NCBI GenBank assembly: GCA_963575745.1
Contig: CAUYUJ010019948.1
Span: forward strand, 1,196,983 to 1,221,982
Direction of reading: 5' to 3'
Source: Prorocentrum cordatum
Taxonomy: Eukaryota; Sar; Dinophyceae; Prorocentrales; Prorocentraceae
DNA length: 25,000 nt
The notes under the pieces were generated by a model. It saw only the letters and a list, made by a program, of their open reading frames with translations. It searched no databases and was not told where the DNA came from. This document shows positions 19,501-25,000 of the stretch, one piece after another. Positions within the stretch are counted from its first letter, which is position 1, and every line of letters begins with the position of its first letter. Made by a program: the position numbers and the translations under genes.

Positions 19501-22500
19501 GCGCCAAGGGCATAGCTTGGCGTTCGTCCCAAATCCGCACCGCAGCAAAGATGATGTTGCTGGAGCGCGACGCGACGGACAAGGTGCGGAGGGCGTTGCT
19601 ACGACAGGCGCCGACGGTCGTCGGTGATCTGTGCCCAGGATCGAGGGTGTATTTCTGGGCACCGAATCCGTTCAAGGGACGTCGTCGGCAAGATCCTGAA
19701 AGATGGCGGGGTCCTGCGACTGTGATCGCGAAGGAGTCCAACAGCCGTTACTACGTATCCTGGCGTGGTCACGTGCTACTTGTTGCTCGTGAGCAGCTCC
19801 GGCACGCCTCCTCCCAGGAGGCCGCAGCTGCGGAGTCCATCCAGACGGACGTGCGACTGACACAGCAGCGAGATGACCGCGCTTACCACGACATCGTGGA
19901 CGTCACGCCCAAGGTGAAGGTTCAGAAGGTGAAGAAGACGTTCTTGAAGAAGGAGCGTGACCGACATGGGGAGCTCGAGGGGTCCAGGCAGCCTCGTGTG
20001 GACCTGAGGGCCCTGGACGCCATTGAGGCACAGGCCAAGGAGGAGGAGCCGCCTGAGCAGCAGCAGCTGCCGCAGCTTCCCCCTCCGAAGAGGGAACGTT
20101 CTCGTTCCCCTCCAGGGCGGATATCCTCTGAGGTGTACCCGAAGGCCTCTCCGGGAGCATCGGGCTCTGGCGGCCCTTCGGTGCCGCCGATTCCCAGAGA
20201 CGATTTCGAGCTTGAGCGAAAACGGAAGTTCCTGGTAGATGACGTGCCGATTTGCATCAAGAAGACGCGTCTGCAGGCTGCTCCTACGAGTGGTTTGCCG
20301 GCCCTCCGCGAAGTGGCCATGAACGCCGTTGTGCACTCGGGGCCTCAGGAGTGGTTCGACCAGAATGCCTTGGATGGTGTCTCCACGCTCGTTCAGAAGG
20401 TCGTACGAGGAGTACGTGTACACCGAGAGCCACGGCGGAGACTCTATGATCACGACCGCCACCGGGAGTGCAATCGCCTCTCGGTGATGCTCTCCGCTAC
20501 GGGCCAGTGTGCCTACAAGGACGACGGCGCGAACCGTACCAACGAGCGCACGGAGGACAGCTGGGTTGGTCTCACGCTTTTCTACCACGCCAAGCCGGAC
20601 GCTCATGCACAAGGGGTGTACTATTTGGACACTCCGGAGGGGCTTGTACGACAGCCGATGACTTACGAAGAATGGATCAACGTGTCATCTGTGTATGACG
20701 CATGGCTGCAGGAGGCCAGGTACGAGCGCGACGTGTTCGCACTCGTGATGAAGCAGAACGCGAAGGAGTTAGACCCACGTCGCTTCAACCAGCACGAGAA
20801 GGCTAAGTTTGACGAGGCCGATGCCGCCGAGTGGCGGCAATGGATCGCCAACAACACGGTCGAGCTGGTCACCGAGGAGGAGGAGAAGAGCATCCCGAAG
20901 GACAAGATCATCTCGGTGCCCATGCGTTCGGTTCGCACGAACCGGGGACGAGGGCCGGAGCTGGAGGCGAAGTCTCGCTTGATCATCCCTGGCCATCTCG
21001 ATCCGCAGCTTGGTCTATTCAGGGCGGATTCGCCTACTACTTCCCCTTTGGCTGTGCTGGTGTGTGCGTCTATCACAATGGCGATGGATTGGACATTCGA
21101 ATGTTTCGACGTAGCGACTGCGTTCCTGTCCGGGCTGAAGCTGGAACGGGAGCTGTATGTGAGGGCTCCTAAGGACGGGCTTCCAGCCGTCGACGGTGCT
21201 GGATGGCCAGCCGTGCGGCCTTATGCGTTGCTGCGCTTGCTGAAAGGGGCGTACGGTCTGACTGAGGCGCCTCGGTTGTGGTATCTCCGAGCCCGCCAGG
21301 TGTTGACGGACGAGGTCGGTTTCGTGGAGCTGCGCTGTGCTCGAGCTGTCTTCGTTTATCGAATGAAAGACAAGTTGATCGCTATGTTGACCTTGCACGT
21401 CGATGACGGCATGCTGTTTGGAGACCCACGCGATCCCCAGTACCAGGAGGTGAAGGCGAACATCAACAGTCGTTTCAACATCAAGCACTGGAAGAAGGGC
21501 AACGACAAGGAGGCAATCGCCTATCTCGGTGAGGAGTGGTGGCGCCACCCTGATCACATCGAGATCAGCATGCACGAGTACATCGGCAAGCTGACGAAGC
21601 ACCCCCTTGCAAGGGGTGACAACGAGGAGCGGGAGATGACTCCCGAGGAGCACCACGACTACCGGAGCTTGCTCCAGAAGGTGCGGTGGCCTGTCGCACG
21701 CGTGGTGCCACAACTCGCGTATAGTGTCTCGGCGCTCGCACAGAAGGATCCGAAAGGTCGGAGGTTGCTGCACCTGCGAGTGCTCAATGACATCATCGAC
21801 CGGCTTCAGGACTACGACAAGAGAGGTCTTGCGACTCTCCGGATCCGCCGTGTGGACATCGAGCGCTTGCAGGTGCTCACGCTTATGGACGCTTCGTTTG
21901 CGAAGGAACCCGGCTGTAAGAGCCAGATGGGGTTCATGAGTATGATTACGGACACCCGAGTTTTGAAGGAGCTAACCGTATGCTGTCTAGTGGAGTTTCA
22001 GAGCAGTACTATTACACGAGTTGTTGGATCTACGATGGCCGCAGAATCTGCGGCTATGTCCGTGGCTTTGGATCGGCAGCTTTACCTCAGGCTGCTGATT
22101 GAGGCAATCTTGTACGGGGAGCCGCCCTTGCAAGGGGACTGGAGGCTGGCGCTGAAGGTTCCAGGGGCGCTCGTGACGGATGCGAAGTCGCTCTACGATC
22201 ACACGTCCAAGATCGGGTCGATGCCGGTGTCTCGGCAGACCCTCATTGACTTGCTGGTGGCCAAGGATTTGATAGAGCAGGAGGCCATCAAGTTCAAGTG
22301 GCTGCCTAATAGCCACATGCTAGCGGATGTGTTGACAAAAGCCGTGCAGCCTAACGAGGTACTATCGCAGTTCCTCCGCCACGGCCTGTTCAGCATGGTG
22401 CCTACTGCTGAGCAAGAGGATGAGGAGGCACACCGTCTGCGGCTGCGCCGCGGACAGCGTGAGCGAGCCAAGGAGCGGAAGGCCCAGCGTCGGGTCGCCG

Positions 22501-22523
22501 TTCCAGGGCCTGCGAGCCCGTGA
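13521..22523 (+). CDS. Copia gag-pol polyprotein, 3000 aa
   Basis: A single uninterrupted frame encodes the whole capsid and enzyme set. The ATG sits in GCCGCCATGG, an ideal eukaryotic initiation context, and is the first ATG after the primer site in this frame. Order by residue: gag-like 60-240; acidic tract about 284-361; CCHC knuckle 411-426; Arg/Ser- and Lys/Glu-rich segments about 655-790; coiled-coil-like 904-942; Cys/His motif 1076-1099; protease with DTG at 1198-1200; acidic linker 1330-1420; methyltransferase-like 1470-1600; integrase 1755-2090; RT 2463-2720; RNase H 2785-2945; basic tail. Typical Copia proteins are half this length. With no stop or shift between gag and pol, the gag excess must come from another mechanism (processing, splicing or degradation), which the sequence does not reveal. 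Confidence 0.97.
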   Translation: MATSHDGSDVEAASSAGTGPPDLHAVLRVMAETQRELLALHRDRGDGGPRRTRLLLSQVRLPEFDGGVGTSTKKYREWRKEVEVIRNLNQLSDVELGLIIYSQVTGRAKELIEVLDASDLRREETLETIFAIYDDAFEKMDHERLDQVHQDWERAHRRAGQPIMDWTTYLRKKRMELQLEDPTSAISDRALASKMLRGAGLSQKERAQVLFNCGGIYDSKRMEVVLKAAYSKVHDTEKRSVLPRRSPFAAQREHGRSSGSSGGRYPHPPMARRPCVLRGRPGQHVHEVENGEDYDEHHGDLEEAHHDEDEADDQDDGDHGGAEGTLFEDGAEVDEELVSDNDGPDDEEYEAPEDLQEAFLAGWRAKQKTAVQRQKRGFVAPRQRDPKKINASGSFQAGRKPTDQRKANSRCADCDQPGHWRGDPECPKVKSGEREPYNKIGPKNGQPASPNQRTSVKPPAPRQVHGPIVHWVGMAGSAEERRGRAPWRRAPQSVPAQRHPVEGRADAPERIIMHPRPKSMPAPSLRQDADDGPGAAQSSDERARARARRGEDQEDEDAVVRCHRILANTHAKGHSVELEFPDLATVHHIVERVTNKKPIFFKQGRFESLDFVQGRLVRLQLTTSRPCTAAEVDLDEITATIFKIVMGGNRDTKPRDDRRGEGGSRDTKQREDHHRDRRDDRQRDRGAVLREPRAPPPPEAEASSRSRSRSTPGGRGVKKEKRSPPEDRGEKEEKEEKKENKKKARSSKEEKKERKKARSSKEVKNEGEVSEDPEATEDDNDQRREDKEVPFTPEEMDEIFCSWYPRQDIFRDYLTPPATIHFITKNDRIVRLNLYTRRCEKPDFSLSSGPARAHPVYVVEASAKGASKTKESPDGAVPGLTSAAPTGEAAAVPKEEDWVMAGASEEVRKSEEKKRLEVLQRDKAELLDRLALIEKQEMEMHARLNPCEVYDGLQKRREQAPLPERALPTSPEQQGVGSVWKNMEAIRRRVHLPAPPGAASSGAPAAATASSAASGVPRVVTASGRSYVMSVGATQSDLEKQQMHRAMYDSQFDGERLVPGPKAKFDPELMQQQAECVHPVGELKWQSNGTVIFAKCKKCSLKSVIHYTLEKPKKDEGEPSKNTPDGAVPGLTSAAPTGEDVAVKGGADPWAAKGADPWAAKGGSAAHMVTTREECPRKVVDEQSVMLVVLPAGLAMIDTGCKRAVGGRPWHVELQKTLDAMGVPYHSINQREYFKFGPGVPLLSERAWCYTVGINGTQGEVVISEVDAEVPGLIGPDEMAEWDAAISFRSGTFTANGVTKPLVPAASGHPCVSLLDFPAPVTSAFPVGQSEEQDELADEMFSGTASHEEKDERSVAETVEEEDSHDSDSNDGQDAGDSELSTSHYHTSDPESAETASSDEEVFMENADNEVFMTKGARRHVRSNLKELEVLMTEEMANRKLRADQQEQDALRYYQEERALPFQKETRRRPGPWRIVEVFAWACQLTILAASMGWDAHQPIAAPEFDLLTVQGRNEARAYLVAVDPDFVALSPPPTAWSRMQSVDQRRPMRVRRQRRERTEYRMLLSFTDEVMQWQAARGRAAMVMDHAQSTIWSQPPVSATKSNPAFEDAICLKDTTRVLANPGVCTAVRGSCAEEFGTAVMSGAADHLAWQFENSSFPAAQLPVPTEEPRSYRPDSAEHGHGEVPRDVSERPEWGKTPQEVRADIREALQKTVQEESMQHPAEEEEVAASWSEMELPEVARQDIMMKIPRSTRRAVRKAHRGLGHPSRPTFIKMLRLGGATPNALAYAKHWQCPTCAESEAPPRPVQGTADVRPFGFNVTVVIDVKYLRDAAKEQLVVLSMVDAGTGWHCACLLKNRTAKHVARQIMNEWFKHYGVPENIVIDQGGEFEGYFNALMEQFGINTKTTGAHAAWQHGLAERHGGLLGTIWGKVVHEFHVQGKSMSTVALAAIINAKNSTISRNGLTPEQAVFGRILNFTEVTNRDDDEVLMSVLGAKGIAWRSSQIRTAAKMMLLERDATDKVRRALLRQAPTVVGDLCPGSRVYFWAPNPFKGRRRQDPERWRGPATVIAKESNSRYYVSWRGHVLLVAREQLRHASSQEAAAAESIQTDVRLTQQRDDRAYHDIVDVTPKVKVQKVKKTFLKKERDRHGELEGSRQPRVDLRALDAIEAQAKEEEPPEQQQLPQLPPPKRERSRSPPGRISSEVYPKASPGASGSGGPSVPPIPRDDFELERKRKFLVDDVPICIKKTRLQAAPTSGLPALREVAMNAVVHSGPQEWFDQNALDGVSTLVQKVVRGVRVHREPRRRLYDHDRHRECNRLSVMLSATGQCAYKDDGANRTNERTEDSWVGLTLFYHAKPDAHAQGVYYLDTPEGLVRQPMTYEEWINVSSVYDAWLQEARYERDVFALVMKQNAKELDPRRFNQHEKAKFDEADAAEWRQWIANNTVELVTEEEEKSIPKDKIISVPMRSVRTNRGRGPELEAKSRLIIPGHLDPQLGLFRADSPTTSPLAVLVCASITMAMDWTFECFDVATAFLSGLKLERELYVRAPKDGLPAVDGAGWPAVRPYALLRLLKGAYGLTEAPRLWYLRARQVLTDEVGFVELRCARAVFVYRMKDKLIAMLTLHVDDGMLFGDPRDPQYQEVKANINSRFNIKHWKKGNDKEAIAYLGEEWWRHPDHIEISMHEYIGKLTKHPLARGDNEEREMTPEEHHDYRSLLQKVRWPVARVVPQLAYSVSALAQKDPKGRRLLHLRVLNDIIDRLQDYDKRGLATLRIRRVDIERLQVLTLMDASFAKEPGCKSQMGFMSMITDTRVLKELTVCCLVEFQSSTITRVVGSTMAAESAAMSVALDRQLYLRLLIEAILYGEPPLQGDWRLALKVPGALVTDAKSLYDHTSKIGSMPVSRQTLIDLLVAKDLIEQEAIKFKWLPNSHMLADVLTKAVQPNEVLSQFLRHGLFSMVPTAEQEDEEAHRLRLRRGQRERAKERKAQRRVAVPGPASP
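13698..14240 (+). other. Gag-like capsid region
   Basis: Residues 60-240 contain LPEFDGG, KYREWRKEVEVI and IYDSKRMEVVLKAAY. This helical segment with the F-x-G...Y-x-x-W signature is typical of Copia gag (UBN2 or retrotrans_gag type). It presumably assembles the virus-like particle that packages the RNA. Family assignment is by layout and signature, since the sequence is otherwise divergent. Confidence 0.7.
14751..14798 (+). other. CCHC zinc knuckle, CX2CX4HX6C variant
   Basis: CADCDQPGHWRGDPEC at residues 411-426 gives Cys411, Cys414, His419 and Cys426. The usual retroviral spacing is CX2CX4HX4C, and here the last gap is six. The GHW core supports a nucleic-acid-binding knuckle of the nucleocapsid. 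Confidence 0.88.
16137..16938 (+). repeat. Duplicated 49-bp coding segment in the polyprotein
   Basis: Bases 16137-16185 and 16890-16938 match at 47 of 49 positions and both encode PDGAVPGLTSAAPTGE (residues 873-888 and 1124-1139). They flank the coiled-coil-like and Cys/His parts. Nearby, ADPWAAKG is repeated twice in tandem (about 16961-17010). Confidence 0.92.
16746..16817 (+). other. Second Cys/His motif (zinc-ribbon-like)
   Basis: Residues 1076-1099 have C-x-H ... C-x2-C (Cys1076, His1078, Cys1096, Cys1099) around a short beta-rich stretch. This is compatible with a treble-clef or ribbon zinc site and is distinct from the nucleocapsid knuckle. I believe related polyproteins carry such a motif before the protease, but its function is not known to me. 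Confidence 0.5.
17073..17420 (+). other. Aspartic protease domain
   Basis: The catalytic loop AMIDTGCKRAVGG has Asp1198 in D-T-G, preceded by the hydrophobic strand VMLVVLPAGL. Copia proteases usually have D-S-G and retroviral ones D-T-G. Downstream VVISEVDAEVPGLIGPDEM fits the second hydrophobic strand and flap-to-ILG region of a retropepsin. It should dimerise and cleave the polyprotein. Confidence 0.85.
17928..18320 (+). other. Degenerate DNA-methyltransferase-like domain between protease and integrase
   Basis: Residues 1470-1600 follow the motif order of C5-cytosine methyltransferases. WRIVEVFAWACQLTILAASMGW (1473 onward) resembles motif I, EVFAG..T..LA..G. EFDLLTVQGRNEA resembles the acidic/D-L step. 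PDFVALSPPPTAWS (1531-1538 is SPPPTAWS) matches motif IV, PPC...S, with the catalytic Cys replaced by Pro1533 or Pro1534. VMDHAQSTIW (1584-1593) sits where ENV/ENP is expected. The fold seems kept while catalytic residues are lost, so an active enzyme is unlikely. Assignment is by eye, and a different Rossmann-type domain remains possible. Confidence 0.5.
18783..19790 (+). other. Integrase with zinc-binding N-terminus and SH3-like C-terminus
   Basis: The N-terminal HHCC site is His1761, His1766, Cys1794 and Cys1797 (AHRGLGHPS ... CPTC). The rve catalytic core has Asp1825 (VIDVKYL), Asp1884 (IVIDQGGEF) and Glu1919 (GLAERHGG), with 34 residues between the last two. A C-terminal segment at about residues 2036-2090 (PGSRVYFWAP ... 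RWRGPATVI ... REQLRHAS) resembles the SH3-like DNA-binding fold. It should insert the cDNA and create the 5-bp duplications seen here. Confidence 0.95.
20907..21680 (+). other. Reverse transcriptase domain (RVT_2 type)
   Basis: Copia-type landmarks are present: KSRLIIPGH, FDVATAFLSG (first catalytic Asp2530), LLKGAYGLTEAPRLWY, and LHVDDGMLFG (Asp2628, Asp2629) in place of the more common YVDD. All three catalytic aspartates are retained and the spacing is normal, so the enzyme is predicted to be functional. Confidence 0.96.
21873..22355 (+). other. RNase H domain
   Basis: Catalytic acids are Asp2790 (TLMDASFA), Glu2842 (TMAAESAAM), Asp2887 (LVTDAKSLYDH) and Asp2936 (MLADVLTK), in the order and context of Copia RNase H (RNase_HI_RT_Ty1). 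The DxLTK ending is typical of this family. Confidence 0.95.
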
Positions 22524-22852
22524 GGTCCTGATTGCAGCTGCTGATGGACCTAGTGAGGGCTACGGTGATGTATGCATATCCTTTGAGTTGATCGTCTGGA
22601 GTAGTGTATCCAGATATTCATATTCTTGTATTTATATTTTGAGCCTCAGGCCGCACCTTGCTTGAGGTGTCTCATGCATATCTTTTGAGTTGACAGTCTG
22701 GATTGGTGAATCTAGACATTCATATTTATATTTCGAGCCTCAGGCCGCATCTGCTTGAGGTGTTTCGGCCCGTGGGCTGATATACATTATAATTGCGTGC
22801 AGCGTTGCCCTTTCAGAGGGAGCGGCATCGGGGCAGCATTGTACTCACCCAG
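22524..22852 (+). promoter_or_regulatory. Structured 3' UTR with duplicated hairpin pair
   Basis: A unit of about 100 bp is present twice (about 22570-22668 and 22671-22762). Each holds a TCTGGA-type hairpin (22595-22614; 22696-22717) and a CCTCAGGC/GCTTGAGG hairpin (22644-22667; 22738-22760). Loops differ while stems are kept, and the second copy extends its first stem to 9 bp with a G-T pair. The region is AT-rich compared with the ORF. No polypurine tract touches the 3' LTR; the nearest is AGAGGGAG at 22815-22822. Confidence 0.75.
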
Positions 22853-23035
22853 TGTGAAGAGTGCACTCCCCTGCCCCTCTGCCGCCCGTGCCACCATGTG
22901 TGTATGTTGTACACGCTTGTCTTGTTTTGTGGCATGCACGCTGCCCGCCGCTGTTTTGGCCCTAGTCCTAGGGCCCTGGGACGCACCCGCAGTTGGACTG
23001 CCGCGCGGTCTTTGCTGAAAACAACTGCACTGACA
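22853..23035 (+). repeat. 3' LTR
   Basis: 183 bp, identical to the 5' LTR except C at 22877. It carries the same palindrome (22958-22975). It is preceded by CACCCAG and followed by the target duplication. Confidence 0.97.
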
Positions 23036-23040
23036 CTATA
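23036..23040. other. Target-site duplication, right copy (CTATA)
   Basis: An exact match to 13254-13258. Joining the flanks restores the palindrome ATCTATATAGAT at the insertion point. Confidence 0.95.
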
Positions 23041-23070
23041 TAGATAACCCTGGGAAGCAATCAGTAAAAA

Positions 23071-23089
23071 CCCCCCCCCCCCCCCCCCC
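23071..23089. repeat. Poly-C tract (19 bases)
   Basis: An uninterrupted run of C follows CCCTGGGAAGCAATCAGTAAAAA. The inverted composite repeat near 24520 has a C6 run at the equivalent place, so the run length is variable. Such tracts are error-prone in assembly. Confidence 0.85.
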
Positions 23090-23279
23090 TCATCAGAGGA
23101 AATTATAACGCTTCCGGCACCGGGGCCGGGGCGGAAGCGATATCCCCCGCAGGTCACCAGAGGTCCGCGGAGGGGAGGTCCCCGGAGGTTCCCAGGAGGC
23201 ATCCAGAAAGGCTTCCACAAGCCTCTGAATGCCCGGTCCCCTTGTTCCCCCGAGCCCAGCGACAAGGCACACCTGCCCA

Positions 23280-23475
23280 GAGTCGCTTCCTGTGATTCTG
23301 TGCGTTTCTGTGAGATTCCCCAGAGATTCCTTTGATACTCCGATTGGCTTCTTTTGAGATTCCTTGCCGTTTCCATTGTGATTCTTTTGGGACTCCTTTG
23401 AGACTCCTCTGGTGTTCCTTTGATGTTGTTCTGGGGGTCCCTTGAGGTTCCGGTCATATCCCTTTGATGCCCCAT
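23280..23475. repeat. Degenerate GATTCCTTTGA minisatellite
   Basis: Loose units (GATTCCTTTGAGA, GACTCCTTTGAGA, GTTCCTTTGATG) of about 15-21 bp repeat here. They continue inside both long duplicates downstream. On the minus strand they read as Ser-Gln-Arg-Asn-Leu-Lys-Gly-type frames that I treat as non-coding. Confidence 0.65.
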
Positions 23476-23480
23476 TGCTT

Positions 23481-23848
23481 AAGGGAGCATCACATCGACA
23501 TCCGGGGCCGGTGGATTATTTCATTTTCAATAAATGTGCTAACATATCGCGGGGGGGTTCGCGGAATCTGTCTGCGATATCTTTCCGTGGACTCTCCCAT
23601 AGGATCCCCCCCTGAATTAATCAATTTCCCTAGTGCGGTCGCCATAGGGATTGCTTATGTCCACGCGAGCCCGCGTTTTCCAGATTCCTTACATTCCTTC
23701 GTGGTTCGTTTGAGCTGCCGCTGAGATCCCTTTGCGATTTCTGTTGGGTTCCTTTGAGATTGCTTTGAACTTCCATTGGTTCCTTTGATATCATGCGTGG
23801 GATTATTTGTGATATTCTTCTGGGATTCCTTTGAGGGTCCTTTCAAGT
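23481..23848. repeat. Tandem duplication, unit 1
   Basis: 368 bp that repeat at 23877-24242 with about 90% identity by eye and a 28-bp gap (period 396). Contents in order: GAGCATCACATCGAC, TGTGCTAACATATCGC (23535-23550), a G7 run, GCGATAT, CATAGGATCC, CTTATGTCCACGCGAGCC, and a GATTCCTTTGA-rich tail. ATATCGC (23544-23550) and GCGATAT (23574-23580) form an inverted pair. Confidence 0.88.
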
Positions 23849-23876
23849 TCCTCTGACATTCCTTCGACAATCCCTG

Positions 23877-24242
23877 AAGGAAGCATCACATCGACCTCCG
23901 GCGCTTGTGGATTTTTATTTTCAATACATGTGCTAACATATCGCGGGGGGGTTCGCGGAATCCGTCTGCGATATCTCTCCGTGGACTCTCCCATAGGATC
24001 CCCTGAAATAATCAATTTCCCTAGTGCCGTCGCAATAGGGATTGCTTATGTCCACGCGAGCCCACGTTTTCCAGATTCCTTAGATTCCTTCGTGGTTCGT
24101 TTGAGCTGCCGCTGAGATCCCTTTGCGATTTCTGTGGGGTTCCTTTGAGATTGCGATGAATTTCCAATAGGGTTCCTTTGAGATTCTGCGTGGGCTTCCT
24201 TCTGAGATTCCTCTGGGATTCCTTTGGGGGGTCCTTTCAAGT
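23877..24242. repeat. Tandem duplication, unit 2
   Basis: 366 bp with the same landmarks as unit 1 (TGTGCTAACATATCGC at 23929-23944; inverted pair 23938-23944 / 23968-23974). Differences are scattered substitutions and small indels, for example fewer C after GGATCC. No gene is recognised. Confidence 0.88.
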
Positions 24243-24414
24243 ATAGCTGCTTGCGGTGATTTCATTGTTTGTCGTTTTTGATTTACCTTTGATTTCCGAT
24301 GCGCGTCAGTTTCCCTGTGTTCTAGGCGGGAACCCATTGGGAAGCGTTCGTGCGCATTGGTTCTTCAGGCTGTCGCCTCCGGTTGCCGCCAGCTTCGGGC
24401 CTGGGGGGGGGGCA

Positions 24415-24525
24415 AATTAATTATTTATTTTATTATATTTTTTATGTGCGAACGATATCGCCGGAGGGCGCCGCCCAAAATAATTATTCATTTTATTTTC
24501 TGTGCTAACGATATCGCCGGGGGGT
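24415..24525. repeat. Two AT-rich units ending in TGTGC(T/G)AACGATATCGCCGG
   Basis: Units at about 24415-24468 and 24477-24525 each run from an AATTATT/TTTATTTTAT stretch into the motif TGTGCTAACGATATCGC (24445-24461 with one change; 24501-24517) and a G-rich end. The same motif opens the long duplicates at 23535 and 23929. Confidence 0.75.
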
Positions 24526-24647
24526 TTACTGTTTGCTTCCCAGGGCTATATGATTATAGGTTTGTATACAAATATGTATGTATACATACATACACATGCA
24601 CATACACGGGCCCGGGGGGCCCGGGGCTGGAGCCCCGACCACAATTG

Positions 24648-24679
<32 letters not shown>

Positions 24680-25000
24680 CCGAGGCGCTTGGGGGCCCAT
24701 GAGGCCGACAAAGCGCTACCAGAAAGCGCCAAGAGAGCCCCCAGACACTCTAAGACGGCCCCGAGACGCCCGAAGATCGCACCAAGAAGAGGCCTCCCGA
24801 CATCCCCAGAAGTCTCGAAGACGTCCCAAGATGCCTCCAAGAGCACTCCCGAGAAGGCTGCAAGATGCAAACAACACTGATTTTCCATGTGTTTTTGACT
24901 GTTAACATTCTCGCCTGCTCGGCTTCCCGACGCTCCAAGACGAGCCCAAGAGGCGCCCAATATCGGCCAAAGACACCCGAAGAAGCCTCCATGAGGGCCC
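24510..25000 (-). repeat. Composite repeat, inverted copy D
   Basis: Read on the minus strand: a CTTGGGGCC-type array (25000 to about 24690, interrupted near 24840-24935 by an AT-richer insert containing the AGCGTCGGGAAGCCGAG counterpart of copy A), a (GT)n/(AC)n run (24646-24679), a GC-rich hairpin CGGGGCT-GG-AGCCCCG (24622-24637), an ATGTATAC tract (24610-24555), then CCCTGGGAAGCAA, CAGTAAA and a C6 run. The same right-hand order flanks the Copia insertion. Confidence 0.7.

Larger units (their letters stand above)
13259..23035 (+). mobile_element. Complete Ty1/copia LTR retrotransposon, 9777 bp
   Basis: The element has two 183-bp LTRs with TG...CA ends, perfect flanking CTATA duplications, a primer binding site 1 bp after the 5' LTR, one intact gag-pol ORF and a structured 3' UTR. 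The order protease, integrase, reverse transcriptase, RNase H defines Ty1/copia rather than gypsy. The LTRs differ at one base of 183 (13283 T, 22877 C), there is no stop or frameshift, and catalytic residues are kept. These facts together indicate a recent insertion. It is larger than typical Copia elements (about 5 kb) because the ORF carries long extra regions between gag and integrase. It interrupts an older composite repeat. Confidence 0.97.

Noticed and set aside
23280-24340. Minus-strand Ser-Gln-Arg-Asn-rich ORFs
   Set aside because: They are translations of the degenerate GATTCCTTTGA repeat, and similar peptides appear wherever the repeat occurs.
1-25000. Dinoflagellate spliced-leader relic or host gene tandem array
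   Set aside because: I looked for the conserved leader end (TTTTGGCTCAAG-like) and found none by eye. No intron-exon structure could be supported.

Overview
The window reads as nuclear DNA of a eukaryote, most likely a dinoflagellate. The evidence is a GC-rich background, almost no unique coding sequence, very dense simple and degenerate minisatellite repeats, many fold-back elements, and a Ty1/copia retrotransposon whose polyprotein has a layout I associate with dinoflagellate elements. No bacterial operons, ribosome binding sites, tRNA or rRNA genes, or CRISPR arrays were seen. Genus cannot be set from sequence alone, and no spliced-leader relic was found by eye.

The one intact gene is a complete Ty1/copia LTR retrotransposon at 13259-23035. 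It has 183-bp LTRs that differ at one base and begin TG and end CA, a perfect 5-bp target duplication (CTATA), an initiator-tRNA-like primer site, and one uninterrupted 3000-codon gag-pol ORF (13521-22523). The domain order is gag, CCHC zinc knuckle, acidic and basic low-complexity segments, a second Cys/His motif, aspartic protease (DTG), a degenerate DNA-methyltransferase-like domain, integrase (HHCC plus D, D, E), an SH3-like integrase C-terminus, reverse transcriptase (HVDD) and RNase H. A structured 3' UTR with a duplicated pair of hairpins follows. All catalytic residues of protease, integrase, RT and RNase H are present, so this looks like a recently active copy.

Region by region: 1-956 holds a decayed non-LTR (LINE) reverse transcriptase on the minus strand, visible only across several frames. 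At its 5' end it meets a twin-palindrome repeat that recurs near 9150. 1083-6690 is intergenic DNA with several inverted-repeat elements: a probable MITE with perfect 23-bp termini at 3037-3199, a 214-bp hairpin at 4769-4982, and a nested fold-back at 6503-6680. 7178-9100 is trinucleotide and GTCGTGATT-type repeats around an AT-richer stretch. 10085-13258 contains several degenerate CTTGGGGCC arrays with ATGTATAC-type tracts and a GGGTCGCGGGT minisatellite. The Copia element sits inside one of these composite repeats. 23041-25000 holds the other side of that interrupted repeat, a 396-bp-period tandem duplication, and an inverted copy of the composite repeat.

Apart from the two retroelements I could not support any host gene. 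A short coding-like stretch near 3256-3503 is the only weak candidate.
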